A stretch of DNA of 64,000 bases from Sarcophilus harrisii (Eukaryota > Chordata > Mammalia > Dasyuromorphia > Dasyuridae): assembly GCF_902635505.1 (NCBI RefSeq), contig NC_045431.1, positions 97,057,988-97,121,987 of the forward strand. Reading direction: 5' to 3'. The notes beneath the pieces are model-generated. The model was not told the origin of the DNA and searched no databases. It worked only from the letters and a program-made list of their open reading frames with translations. This document shows, piece after piece, positions 23,250 to 33,235 of this stretch; position 1 is the stretch's first letter; each line of letters opens with the position of its first letter. The position numbers and the translations under genes are program-made.

Positions 23250-23900
23250 TTTTTTTAAATTTTAATAAGTTTATTTATTTTAATACACATTGCTTTATGA
23301 ATCATGTTGAGAGAAAAATCAGAGCAAAAAGGAAAAACTTTAGGAAAGATTTTTTAAAAAGTGAACATTGTATGTGTTGATTTACATTCAGTCTCCTTAG
23401 TTCTTTTTCTGGATGCAGATCACCTTTCCTGTCCAAAGACACATAATAGCACTGTTGGGTCAAAGGATATGCATAGTATTATAGCCCTTTGGCCATAGTT
23501 CCAAATTACTCTCTAGAATGAATGGATCATTTCACAACTCCATCAACAATGCATTAGTGTCCCAGTTTTCTCACATACCTTCAAACATTTATCATTATCT
23601 TTTCCTGTCATCTTAGCCAATCAGAGAGATGTGAGGTTGTACCTCAAAGTTGTTTTAATTTAATTTCTCCAATCAATAGTGATTTAGAGCATTTTTTTTT
23701 CATATAACTATAAATGGTTTTAAATTTGTCATCTGAAAGTTATCTTTTCACATCCTTTGACCATTTATCAATTGGGGAATGACTTGTGTTCTTATAAATT
23801 TGACAAAGTTCTTTATATAGTTTAGAAATGAGACCTTTATTAGAAACATTGGCTGTAAAAGTTCTTTTTCACCTTTGTACTTCCCTTTTTATGCCAATGT
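23250..23900 (-). mobile_element. Old L1 3' fragment, antisense, internal deletion
   Basis: Left end has the 3' tail type 'gctttatgaatcatgttgag' and 'ctttttctggatgcagatca'. Next comes directly 'gttgggtcaaaggatatgca', which in an intact L1 lies several hundred bases further into ORF2, so a block covering the ORF2 end is missing. It continues through the antisense of IREMQIKT ('aatttctccaatcaatagtg') to 'gagacctttattagaaac'. Highly diverged. Confidence 0.85.
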
Positions 23901-24879
23901 GTAAGATAAGGTTATCATTTCTTTTATCAGAGGGTTAAAGTTTAAATGTGAGAAGCTCTTGCTTTTCTTTAGAAGATTCTAAAATCTCACTGTGAGGTCA
24001 CCCATAAGTAGGAAGATTTCATTATTTTCCTACATACAGTTTCCAATCATTCATAATGCCTATGTATATTGTTCCATATGCCATCATTCAGTTTGTCATA
24101 AGCAATAACCTGAAGGAAATCAATAGCTCTTTTCTAAGACTCATAAAATGGCTATCCACCTGAAAATTTTTCAGCTGGCTGGATCTGAATAAAAATCCAA
24201 TGTCTCCTCATAAAATATGTGTACTGGTTTTTAGGGTATGAGAGAGGGAAAAAGAAGCAAACTCTAACTTGAATTGGAATAAATGCACAACAGAAACAAG
24301 GAAAAATTTCTTCTTAGTTTTGATGCTCATGAACTGGATTTAGTCTACTATGTGTGCCAAAAGACTTTAGATGAGTATTTTGCTCTAAAAGGGGTTTGAA
24401 TAATATTTGAGCTAAAATGTTTCCTGGGACAGATATAGTTGTCCTTATCAATTGAGGCACTTACTCATTTAATCACTTAATGCACTCACTGCAGTTTATC
24501 CCACACTTCAGAAGCATAGTTTTGCATATAGAATCTTTTTATCTTTTTGGAAACCAAGTTAATTGCTATTTTAATGATTCAAGGCATAGTTAAAAAGATA
24601 AAAGGTAAGGGTACCTCCACTCAATGAGAATCTGGGATCTAGTGGTTGTTACCACTTCTTTAGGGGGATCAAGGTTATGAGTGAGTAACAGAACAAAATT
24701 GGGGTGAATATTTTATAGACCACAAATTGAGCAAAATTCAGGGTGAATAAAAGCAATTGAAAAGAGAATTACAGCCACATTTAAATTTAATAAATGACTG
24801 TGAAACTTAATTGCTTATGTTACAAGTAATTTCATGGTTAGAAAGTGTCTTCGGGAGCCAGTCCTAAGTAATGACTATT
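23901..24879. other. Intergenic, nothing recognised
   Basis: May include further degraded L1 up to about 24000, then unique-looking sequence without coding signal. Confidence 0.4.
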
Positions 24880-25340
24880 TTGGAATCTGTCCAGCTCAAA
24901 GCATCACACCCCTATTTTATTTTAACACTTTAATTATGAACAGCATCTTACCCAGTGTTATCATTTAAAAGCAGATGCTAATTAGCTCCACAGTTTCAGC
25001 AAGAAGCTTCAAGTCAATACATGTGGGTTGCAGCAGATCTTCAGGAGGAAAGAAAGCAAAAATCTTTGTTGCATTACAATTGGACTCAATTTAATTAAGT
25101 CAGCTGAATATATTCAGCCTTTGCTCTTTTCATAACTAATAATAAACACATTAAATAGTGGAAATCACTGCACCATCACCTTAACCAAGTAATGAATATT
25201 GAAGTTGGAATCTTTGCCATTTTAGGGGAACAGGCCAGGATGACAGGCAATAGCAGTGCCAATGTGTTCAATTAGTTATCTGTTGATGTGGCAACTTTCT
25301 CCATTTCTATTTAAATCAATGAAAACTTCCTGACAACATA
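24880..25340. promoter_or_regulatory. Candidate conserved non-coding element
   Basis: A repeat-free stretch of balanced composition packed with homeodomain-like cores: 'tttaattatgaac', 'gatgctaattagctcc', 'caatttaattaagtcag' and 'gttcaattagttatctg'. It also has an E-box-like 'catgtg' and Sox-like 'ctttgttgc'. No ORF. This is the look of vertebrate developmental enhancers, but I have no alignment to show conservation. Confidence 0.3.
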
Positions 25341-26275
25341 AAACCCTCTTACTTTCTGGCTCAGTGATGACCAAGGCAAAATGATATAGGGCATTTTCTC
25401 AGAGATTTTGCATAATGAGTCTCAATGTAGTTGTTCTTAGTGGTTTTATTTTTTCTGATGTCTTTATGCTACTCAGAGTGGCAAGAAGCAAAAATAAATA
25501 AGTAAATCTGTAAAGGAAGATTGTCATCAGGATATGATTGCAATCAAATATATCCTGGGTAGAACACAAGGAAAGTGTTTTGTTTTTCTTTTTAAATCAG
25601 CCTGATTTGGATCCTATGTTAAAAATGTGTAAGCTGGTGAACCCTGGCTTGACTGGAACAGCCTTCTTCAGGATGCATGGAAGCAAGTCATTTAATATTG
25701 ACTTTAACTTTAACATTGACTTTAACATTGCCAAGCTCATCAGCCATCTGTTTGCTATGACACAGTTTGAGTTAAGTTTTCTTGGTCCCTGCTTCTAATT
25801 CCCCATGAAAATACCAGATTTCCTTAGTACCCTGCTCAATGGATGAAGGCACAGGCTCCAATTAGTGCCATTTCAGCTCTTTATCAAAACTCTGGGGCGT
25901 GAGATCAGAATGATCAGCTTGTTACATATCTGAACCGCTAGACTACCCCTGGAGCTGGGGACAAGAGGTGAAGGGTATTACTAAGCTGTTCCCTGGTGGC
26001 ATCTGTTCCCCACTTTATGGTTTTCATTTCTATGAAGCAGCATTGCTTTTCAGCAACAATTCTCTCCCCTTTTGACTTTGGTTAAAAAAAAAATCTGGTC
26101 AATTCAGTTATTAACATTTATTTAACACTATTTATTTAGCCCTGAAGGAGACACAAAGCTATATAACTTTAGGAATGCTTTCTGAATTCTCAGAATTTAT
26201 CACATAGTAAAATAAGAATGACTCTCCTTTGTGTAGTTCAAATAAAGGGTCTCCATTCAATATCAGTATCAATGT
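25341..26275. other. Intergenic, unique-looking
   Basis: No gene recognised. The 86-codon ORF at 25538-25798 contains an imperfect small repeat (DFNFNIDFNI) from a local 'tttaacattgactttaac' repeat and shows no family. Confidence 0.45.
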
Positions 26276-26695
26276 CACAATGAAAATACTTTTTTGGTTA
26301 GTTTTTGGTTCAGACATGTGATTTCATCAGTTTAAGAACTCCTGGTATAAAAACTTTTTTATATATACAGATCTGCATTATAAAGTATTAGGAACTTACT
26401 AGTGGCTCTAAGAAGTTGTAAGATTGTGGTCACATAGAGGGTTTATTGTATAAATAGAATTTGAATCCAGGTCTTCCTGATTCTAAGATTCTCTAACACT
26501 GTCAAACTACCTCCAATTCTTATTTAAACATAGTTTAAAAAAAAAGACTAGAAAATGATTTTTGTCAGAAGTTTAATTAAGTTACTAAGTGACAAGTAGC
26601 TTTTCCCATATTCTTGAAGTCAACCAAAATGACATTATCCCAACAAAACTGTAACGATGGAGAAACAGGGAAACATTCAGAAGGATAAACATCAG
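26276..26695 (+). repeat. Inverted duplication, left arm (420 bp)
   Basis: Reads from 'cacaatgaaaatac' to 'aaacattcagaaggataaac' plus atcag. The reverse complement recurs at 30141-30562 with only a handful of differences. The arm contains an old SINE piece ('tgaatccaggtcttcctgat') but is otherwise unique sequence, so this is a duplication of the locus itself and not two copies of a mobile element. Confidence 0.95.
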
Positions 26696-26841
26696 AATAC
26701 ATCCTCATACAGTATTGTTGTTGAAGTGTATAATGATCTCCTGATTCTGCTCATTTCACTTAGCATCAGTTCATGTAAGTCTCTCCAAGCCTCTCTTTAT
26801 TCATCCTGCTGGTCATTTCTTACAGAACAATTATATTCCAT

Positions 26842-28080
26842 TGTTGCTGATTGTGCTCACCATTGAAAGAGCGTGGCAGTTATGGCGTCTGACTCATGGA
26901 CATCAAAGATTGTTGGACTTCAAAACCCTCAGGAATCATTGGATTCTCTGAGACATAGGACTTGAAAACTCAGGAATAATTGGATTCTCTGAGAAATGAT
27001 AAGACTGTTACAGAACTTCAAAATCTGCTGGAATCATTGGATTCCCTAACACATAACACATAGACTTTTGCAGGACTTCAAAAATTCAGGGGGATCATTG
27101 GATTCCCTGACATGTGAAGCAATGGACAATAAATTGGTTTTGGACTATCTCTTGGCTGCTGAAGAAGGTGTATGTGTGACTGTTGTTTACATACCCTCCT
27201 TCTAGGACTTCTGGTGATCTTTTCCAACACCATGTTGATTTATATTGTTTGCTATTCCGCTACTTGCGTGTACAATTCATGTTTGTTACACCACATCGAG
27301 CCCGCACTGACTGTGAAGAGAGTCATCCCTAATAGCCTCTGCATTATTGCTATGTGCTTGTGTAATACCACCCATGCTGATGGGTTTGTGCATAATAAGA
27401 CCCTTCATCCCAGAAACCCGCTAGCAACCCCCACTTCCCTTTAGTGCTTTTCATCTCCCTTCCTGAGATTTCAGGGAGGGCATGATCATCTCCTTTTTAG
27501 TGTTTTTACCACCTTTCCTGAGAAGTCAGGGAGGCTGTGATCACCTCCTTTTCGGTACTTTCACTTCCTTCCCTGAGAAATCAGGGAGGGTGTGATCACC
27601 ACCCTTGGGGGCTCTGACCTCCCTGAGGAGTCAGGGATGGCATGACCACCTGTGTTCTAAAACAAAAGAAAGCTGGAGATGTAATGGGCTGAGGTTTGAG
27701 TTGATGCACTGAGGTCCCAAGTACATGAGGCTAAATAGTAATTGGACTATACTCTATTAATATACATGATTGGATAAAGAATGGTCCCTGACCACTCTCT
27801 GTGCAAGTCCTGATGTGTTGTATAGGAAATGACGATTTTGGTAGGTGGAGGCAGAGAGGGAGAGAGAAAGAGAAGCTGGGAGAGATTGAGCCTGGGTTCC
27901 ATACTCCTAGCTGCTGGTCGTGTGACTACTGGTCTAGCTAGCTTCTTGACTCAGCTACACACATTGCTATTGCCCATTCTCTTCCACCTCCAATCTTTCT
28001 TCACTGAGAATAAAGACTGACGATTTTCCCCTAACCTGAATTCCTGACTCCGGCTGATTTTAAAATACGCGGTCTTCACA
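26842..28080 (+). mobile_element. Endogenous retrovirus remnant (env 3' part and 3' LTR)
   Basis: Fossil insert of 1,239 bp inside an L1, bounded by TG...CA and by the 6-bp duplication TTCCAT (26836-26841 and 28081-28086). Parts in order: a 5' section with repeats built on 'aatcattggattccctga' (about 26890-27115); a transmembrane-envelope-like phrase LDYLLAAEEGV near 27140-27170; a second repeat array built on 'ctgagaaatcagggaggg' (about 27450-27640); a polypurine tract (about 27660-27679); and a 401-bp LTR (27680-28080). A 6-bp duplication with a retroviral env fits a class II (beta-like) family. It is clearly broken and lacks gag and pol. Confidence 0.85.
27680..28080 (+). repeat. Retroviral LTR ('LTR-B'), copy 1
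   Basis: Starts TGTAATGGGC and ends GTCTTCACA. It has 'gagaataaagactgac' (polyadenylation signal) near 28005 and a G-rich purine stretch near 27845-27890. A second copy, antisense, lies at 56597-56999. The two are similar along their whole length, differ at scattered positions and have nearly equal length (401 and 403 bp). Confidence 0.88.
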
Positions 28081-28630
28081 TTCCATAACATTCATCTACC
28101 ACAATTTATCCAACCATTCTCCAATTGCTGGGCATCCATTCATTTTCCACTTTCTGGCCACTACAAACAGGGCTTCCACAAACATTTTGGCACATACAGA
28201 TCCTTTTCCCTTCTTTAGTATCTCTTTGTAGTAACACTACTATTGGAATACTATTTAACTATTTAAATAGTAACACTATTTTGGAATACTAACAGTAGTA
28301 ACACTGCTGGATCAAAGGGTATGCACAGTTTGATAACTTTTGGGGCATAATTCCAGATTGCTCCCCAGAATGGTTGGACTCAGTCACAATTCCACCAACA
28401 ATGCATCAGTGTCCCAGTTTTCCTGCATCCCCTCCAACATTCATCATCATTTTTTCCTGTCATCTTAGCCATTCTGATAGATGTGTAGTGGTATCTCAGA
28501 GTTGTTTTAATTTGCATTTCTCTGATCAATAGTGATTTGGAGCACCCTTTCATATGAGTGGAAATAGTTTCAATTTCATCATCTGAAAATTGTCTGTTCA
28601 TATCCTTTGATCATTTATCAATTGGAGAAT

Positions 28631-28645
28631 GGTGGTTAAACTTCT
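28631..28645. repeat. Displaced target-site duplication of the L1 (now inverted)
   Basis: GGTGGTTAAACTTCT directly at the truncated 5' end of the antisense L1. Its exact reverse complement lies at 31760-31774, directly after an A-rich tail. The pair would be a normal direct target duplication if the segment between 26696 and 30562 were turned round. Confidence 0.7.
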
Positions 28646-29394
28646 AATGAGCTGCTGCATACAAGATTGTAGGAGATAATTTTGAAATTATTAGATGGCA
28701 TAAATCTAAGTGGTATTAGACCTGGAAAAGGTTGCAAAATGCAGTTCGAATGGGAAGTAGTTTGCTATCTGGATACAAACAATCTTATAGTGCAGTGGCA
28801 TAAGTATAATTGATTAGTGAGAAAATTGTTAGATATAATAGGGATAGGTTGAAAACTAATGCTGATATGCAGGCATAAGTATGCACCCTGGAGATACACA
28901 TGTATCATATCTTCCTTATTTTAAGTGAATATAAAAATAATATATGGTGCTTTTGGGGTACTTGAACAACTAGGGAAATAGGAAAAGATTACTCCTAGGA
29001 GATAGCACTTGAGCTGAGCCTTGAAGAAGCTTGAAATCTCAGGTCTCAGAAGATACTTGGGAAGGGAGATTGTGCCAGCCAGAGGAATAGCTTTTACAAA
29101 GTCAAGGAATTGGGAGATGGAGTTTTGTAAAGGAAATAGTGACTCAAGCTATCTGACTGGATCATAGAGCATGCTATGGAAAATGATGTGTAATTATTCT
29201 GCAAAGACAGGTTGGAGACAGATTATGAAGGGTTTTGAAATGACAAAAGAGATTGTATTTTATATAAAGTTTTTGGGGAGAGCTACTGAAGATGTCTTCA
29301 GTAGGGGAGTAACATGACCAGATCTCTGTTTTAATTTGTTGTTTGTTCTTTTTTATCACACTAATAATAAATATTTATGTATTTTATTTTTATT
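28646..29394. other. Unique spacer inside the inverted segment
   Basis: No gene. About 28930-29350 has phrases such as 'gatagcacttgagctgagcc', 'ccttgaagaagcttgaa', 'gggtttgaaatgac' and 'ggggagtaacatgaccagat', which look like an old repeat but which I cannot name. Confidence 0.4.
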
Positions 29395-29990
29395 TCATCT
29401 ATTTTCCAAACATGTATCTCCTTTTTCCTTTGCCAGAGAGGAATTCTTTATAACAAAGACTTTTTAAAAAATTAGGAAGAGTTCAACAAAAATATCCAAC
29501 CTACAGAAGAGTCTGACATTGGACATGGTGTTCCTCATGCATAGCTCATTTTTGCAAAGGAGGAAAAGAAATATCTTCCCATATTTCTTCTGACAAAGTC
29601 AAGTTTAGTTATTAAAAATTCAGAGCACTAGTTAGAAATTATTTTGTTGTTTCTTTCTATTTGTACAGTTATTATCATTATGTATATTGTTTTTCAGTTT
29701 CAGCTTACTTTATCTTGTATCATTTCCTGTAAGTGTCCCCATGCTTTTTGTTACATTTGTTATTTTTTACAGGATTCTTACAGGATATTGCATTACACAT
29801 ATTCTAAAACTTGTTTAGCCACTTCTCAACTATCAGTCATTAACTTTATTTCCAATTCTTTACTACTACTACTACAAAAAAAAACGTATTGCTATAAATA
29901 TTTTGTTGTGGATATGTGTTTTTCTATTTATTACCTATTTTCGGAATACAAATTTTTTCATTTTTTTTTCTTGAGACAATTAACTGGAGA
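29395..29990 (-). mobile_element. Very old L1 remnant
   Basis: Faint antisense L1: 'acttgtttagccacttctca', 'tttccaattctttactac' and 'aaaacgtattgctataaat' correspond to the segment behind the ORF2 C-terminus. Much more diverged than the other L1 copies. Confidence 0.55.
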
Positions 29991-30140
29991 TTACTAAATA
30001 ATCCATCTAATGTGGAAATCAGACTTCTAGGGATAAAGATGAAAATTCTCTAGATAGAAATGAAATGTGCAAAGAAATAGAAGTGACACAATACTGTAAG
30101 AAGCAATGAGGTAAATGACTTAATTGATTCCCTCTCCCCT

Positions 30141-30562
30141 CTGAATGTTTATCGTTCTGAATGTTTCCCTGTTTCTCCATCGTTACAGTTTTGTTGGAAT
30201 AGTGTCATTTTGGTTGACTTCAAGAATATGGGAAAAGCTACTTGTCACTTAGTAACTTAATTAAACTTCTGAGAAAAATCATTTTCTAGTCTTTTTTTTT
30301 TAAACTATGTTTAAATAAGAATTGGAGGTAGTTTGACAGTGTTAGAGAATCTTAGAATCAGGAAGACCTGGATTCAAATTCTATTTATACAATAAACCCT
30401 CTATGTGACCACAATCTTACAACTTCTTAGAGCCATTAGTAAGTTCCTAATACTTTATAATGCAGATCTGTATATATAAAAAAGTTTTTATACCAGGAGT
30501 TCTTAAACTGATGAAATCACATGTCTGAACCAAAAACTAACCAAAAAAGTATTTTCATTGTG
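30141..30562 (-). repeat. Inverted duplication, right arm (422 bp)
   Basis: Reverse complement of 26276-26695 over its full length, from 'ctgaatgtttatcgttctga' to 'gtattttcattgtg'. Differences are few, for example one near the 'gagaaaaatc' motif and two near 'ggaatagtgtc'. Beyond 30562 the sequence jumps into L1, where the left arm's counterpart continues as unique sequence. Confidence 0.95.
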
Positions 30563-31002
30563 TGAGCAGATGAGCAGAACCAGGAGATCATTATACACTT
30601 CAACAACAATACTGTATGAGGATGTATTCTGTTGGAAGTGGATTTCTTCGACAAAGAGAAGATCTAACTCAGTTTCAACTGATCAATGATGGACAGCAGC
30701 AGCTACACCCAAAGAAAGAACACTGGGAAATGATGTAAACTGTTTGCATTTTTGTTTTTCTTCCCAGGTTATTTTTACCTTCTGAATCCAATTCTCCCTG
30801 TGCAACAAGAGAACTGTTTGGTTCTGCACACATATGTTGTATCTAGGGTATACTGTGACATATTTAACATGTATAGGACTGCTTGCCATCTGGGGGAGGG
30901 GGTGGAGGGAGGGAGGGGAAAAGTAGGAACAGAAGTGAATGCAAGGGATAATGTTGTAAAAAATTACCCAGGCATGGGCTTTGTCAATAAAAAGTTATAA
31001 TT
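30563..31002 (+). mobile_element. L1 3' end, other half of the split element
   Basis: Begins within the L1 at 'atgagcagaaccaggagatc' (30570) and runs through 'aactgatcaatgatggacag', 'gcatttttgtttttcttccc', 'ctgtgcaacaagagaactg' and 'gggggagggggtggagggag' to 'gtcaataaaaagttataatt'. The first 62 bases duplicate, inverted, the end of the antisense L1 at 26693-26754. It is the 3' UTR type of the youngest-looking L1 subfamily here, the same as 57.7-58.0 kb. Confidence 0.92.
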
Positions 31003-31004
31003 AT

Positions 31005-31120
31005 GAAGAAGAAGAAGAAGAAGAAGAAGAAGAAGAAGAAGAAGAAGAAGAAGGAGGAGGAGGAGGAGGAGGAGGAGGAGGAGGAGGAGGAGGAGGAGGA
31101 GGAGGAGGAGGAGGAGGAGG
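31005..31120. repeat. (GAA)16-(GGA)23 microsatellite
   Basis: Pure GAA units to about 31052, switching sharply to pure GGA units to 31120, then 'cggcagcggc'. It sits where the L1 poly-A tail should be. The antisense poly-leucine ORF 30964-31224 is an artefact. Confidence 0.95.
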
Positions 31121-31349
31121 CGGCAGCGGCCAGGATGATCATTAGCTAATAACAATAATAGCAATTGCAAAAGCTGACACAAAAGCAATATCTTGGATTG
31201 GGAAAGAACTGGGATAATGAACATTTTACATGTGAGAGCATAACAGCCCCCCTTCTTGTAAATGTCTCAGGTATTTCCCTAGTTATAAATAATCAATCAA
31301 TCAGATATTTATAAAGTATTTTTACTTTAAATTTTGCAAAGCATTTTAC
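31121..31349. other. Short unique segment between two L1 tails
   Basis: Contains 'tcaatcaatcagatattta' and 'attttgcaaagcattttacc', the latter like a MIR/THER tail. It may be part of a 3' transduction (see findings). Confidence 0.45.
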
Positions 31350-31759
31350 CACAATGTTGAAGGGGATGTTATCTCAGAGACATCTGGGAAGATGTATGAA
31401 CTAAGATAGTGAAGTGAACAGAACCAGAAGGACAATTTACACAACAACAACAACACTGTACAAACAACTTTGAAAGATTTTAGGGCTCTGATCAATGCAG
31501 TGATCTATCACAGATCCAGAGGACTCATAATGAAACATTCTACCTACCCCTTGACAAAAAAAATGATAGACTGAAAGTAAAAAGACAAACATATGTTGTG
31601 GGGTTTTTTGGTGGGGGAGGAAGGACAAATTCATGACCAATGTGGGATTTTTTTTTGGCTTGATTATATGTATTTGTTACAAGGGTAGGAGAGAGAAAAG
31701 TCAGAGTTTGGTGAATTGAAAACAATTACTTTTTTAAAAAAGCAAAAAATAAAAAAAGA
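31350..31759 (+). mobile_element. L1 3' end, intermediate subfamily
   Basis: Starts near 'gacatctgggaagatgtatg', has 'gtgaacagaaccagaaggac' and ends in an A-rich tail ('aaaaaagcaaaaaataaaaa'). 5'-truncated to about 400 bp. The 15-base block following its tail is the partner of 28631-28645. Confidence 0.8.
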
Positions 31760-31774
31760 AGAAGTTTAACCACC
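31760..31774. repeat. Target-site duplication partner
   Basis: AGAAGTTTAACCACC, exact reverse complement of 28631-28645. Confidence 0.7.
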
Positions 31775-32049
31775 TCCCTCTTTTAGCACAATTTTATTAA
31801 GGGTTCTCTTGCCTTTTGCAAATTATAAAACGAAATTTCTATTCTTAAGATTCTCCTTCTTTGGAGACTCTTTGGTGACTGTTTGGTGAAACTTACCCTT
31901 CTCTTAACTTCTAGATGACTGACCAAACCCTGAGCATACTACCTTTATTGAGTATCTTGCATCTGTACATTTTTCTACTCTTACTTTAGTCCTGCCATTT
32001 GCCTGGGCTATTGTAACAATGTGTTAATTGATCTTTCCATCTCTGTAAC

Positions 32050-32897
32050 ATTACATGGAATAAAGAGGGGGAAAAGTCATGTTGAAAGAGAAAAATCAGA
32101 GCAAAACTCATGTTGGGAGAAGGGGAAAAAAAACAGAAAAAAGAAGTGACCATCACATGTGATGATTTGTATTTAATCTCCATATTCTTTTTCTGGATGC
32201 AAATGGCATTTCTATCCAAAGTCTATTGGGATTGTCTTGTACCACTGATCCACTGAGAAGAGCAAGTCTTTCATAGTTGATCATCACACATATATGCTAT
32301 TATTATGAGCAATGTATTCCTGGTTCTGCTTATTTCGCTCAGCATCTGTTCATGTAAATCTTTCCAGGCCTTTCTAAAATTAGCTTGTTCGTCATTTTCA
32401 TAGAACAATAATATTCCATTACCTTCATGTACCACAACTTGTTCAGCCATCTCCCAACTAATGAGCATCTATTCATTTTTCAATTTTTTCCTATCACAAA
32501 AAGAGCTGCTTCAAACATTTTTGCACATGTGCATCCTTTTCCTTCCTTTACGATTTCCTTGGTATAGATAATGTAATGGCACTGCTGAGCAAAAGGTATG
32601 CACAGTTTTATATTCCTTTGAGCATAATTTCAAAGTGCTCTACTGAAGGGTTGGATCCTTTCATACCTCTACCAACAAGGATGTTTTTCCATTCCCTCCA
32701 ACATTTATCATTATCTTTTTCTGTCATCTTAGCCAATCTGAGAGGTATGTGGTGGTGCCTCAGAGTTGTTTTCATTTGTATTTCTCTAATCAATAGTGCT
32801 TTAGGGCATTTTTTTCATGTGACTACAGATGCCTTTTATTTCATCATCTGAAAATTGTGTGTTTATATCCTTTGACCATTTATCAATTGGAGATATG
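32050..32897 (-). mobile_element. Old L1 3' end and ORF2 C-terminus, antisense
   Basis: On the minus strand: MIREIQMKTTLRHHHIPLRLAKMTEKDNDKCWREW... (32608-32793), then the KLWYM/GNGILLFYEND-like end (32271-32468), then the older 3' UTR with 'tttgcatccagaaaaagaat'. Frames are broken between these pieces. Same subfamily as 3.45-3.97 kb. Confidence 0.9.
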
Positions 32898-33104
32898 ATT
32901 AGACTTTAAGGTTCATTCAGTGTTCAAACTGATTGTAATGAAAAATTACTGTTTATATTCAAATGAGATAACATATATATAAGATCCTGGAACTTGATGC
33001 TTAGAAAATTCTAAGAAAACTCAATCTTTCTGATACTGCTGCAGATCCCAATTTACTTTCAACCATAAATGATTCATGAATTTTTACCCTCTAGATCAGA
33101 GCTT
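32898..33104. other. Intergenic
   Basis: Nothing recognised. Confidence 0.4.
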
Positions 33105-33235
33105 CTTAAACTATGGGTTGCCCCTGAGATCACAATAACTCAGTATGGGGGTTGTGAAATTATGATTTATCATAAATGGGTAAAAATTTACCAGGAGTGG
33201 GAAAACATTAAGAATCACTGCTCTTGGATTGTGTA
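33105..33235 (+). mobile_element. Short hAT-type non-autonomous DNA transposon remnant
   Basis: Begins 'cagagcttcttaaactatgg' and ends 'taagaatcactgctcttgg', imperfect terminal inverted repeats. The interior 'tgcccctgagatcac... tatgggggttgtgaaatta' resembles the widespread 'gggtcgcgaccc... gggggtcgcgaaa' hAT MITE. ~130 bp, old. Confidence 0.55.

Larger units (their letters stand above)
26693..28632 (-). mobile_element. L1 ORF2 end, antisense, split by a retroviral insertion
   Basis: L1 sequence in two pieces, 26693-26841 and 28081-28632, which join when the retroviral insert 26842-28080 and one copy of its 6-bp duplication are removed. On the minus strand it reads from 'ccattctccaattgataaat' through MNRQFSDDEIETISTHMKGC, LIREMQIKTTLRYHYTSIRMAKMTGK and CWRGCRKTGTLMHCWWNCD to the MEYYCS... 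and SEMSRT-type end, stopping at 'gaggatgtattctg'. A small local rearrangement near 28225-28310 repeats 'agtaacactact... tggaatact'. The missing 3' part continues at 30570 on the other strand. Confidence 0.9.

Noticed and set aside
26890-27660. CRISPR-like or satellite array
   Set aside because: Units are imperfect and differ in spacing, the genome is mammalian, and both arrays lie inside a retroviral fossil with integration borders.
26693-31002. Simple L1 5' inversion by twin priming
   Set aside because: Twin priming joins the inverted and direct L1 parts directly. Here ~1.9 kb of non-L1 sequence, including an inverted copy of the left flank, lies between them, which fits a later inversion better.
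30964-31224. Poly-leucine open frame
   Set aside because: Direct translation of the GAA/GGA microsatellite; no other coding signal.
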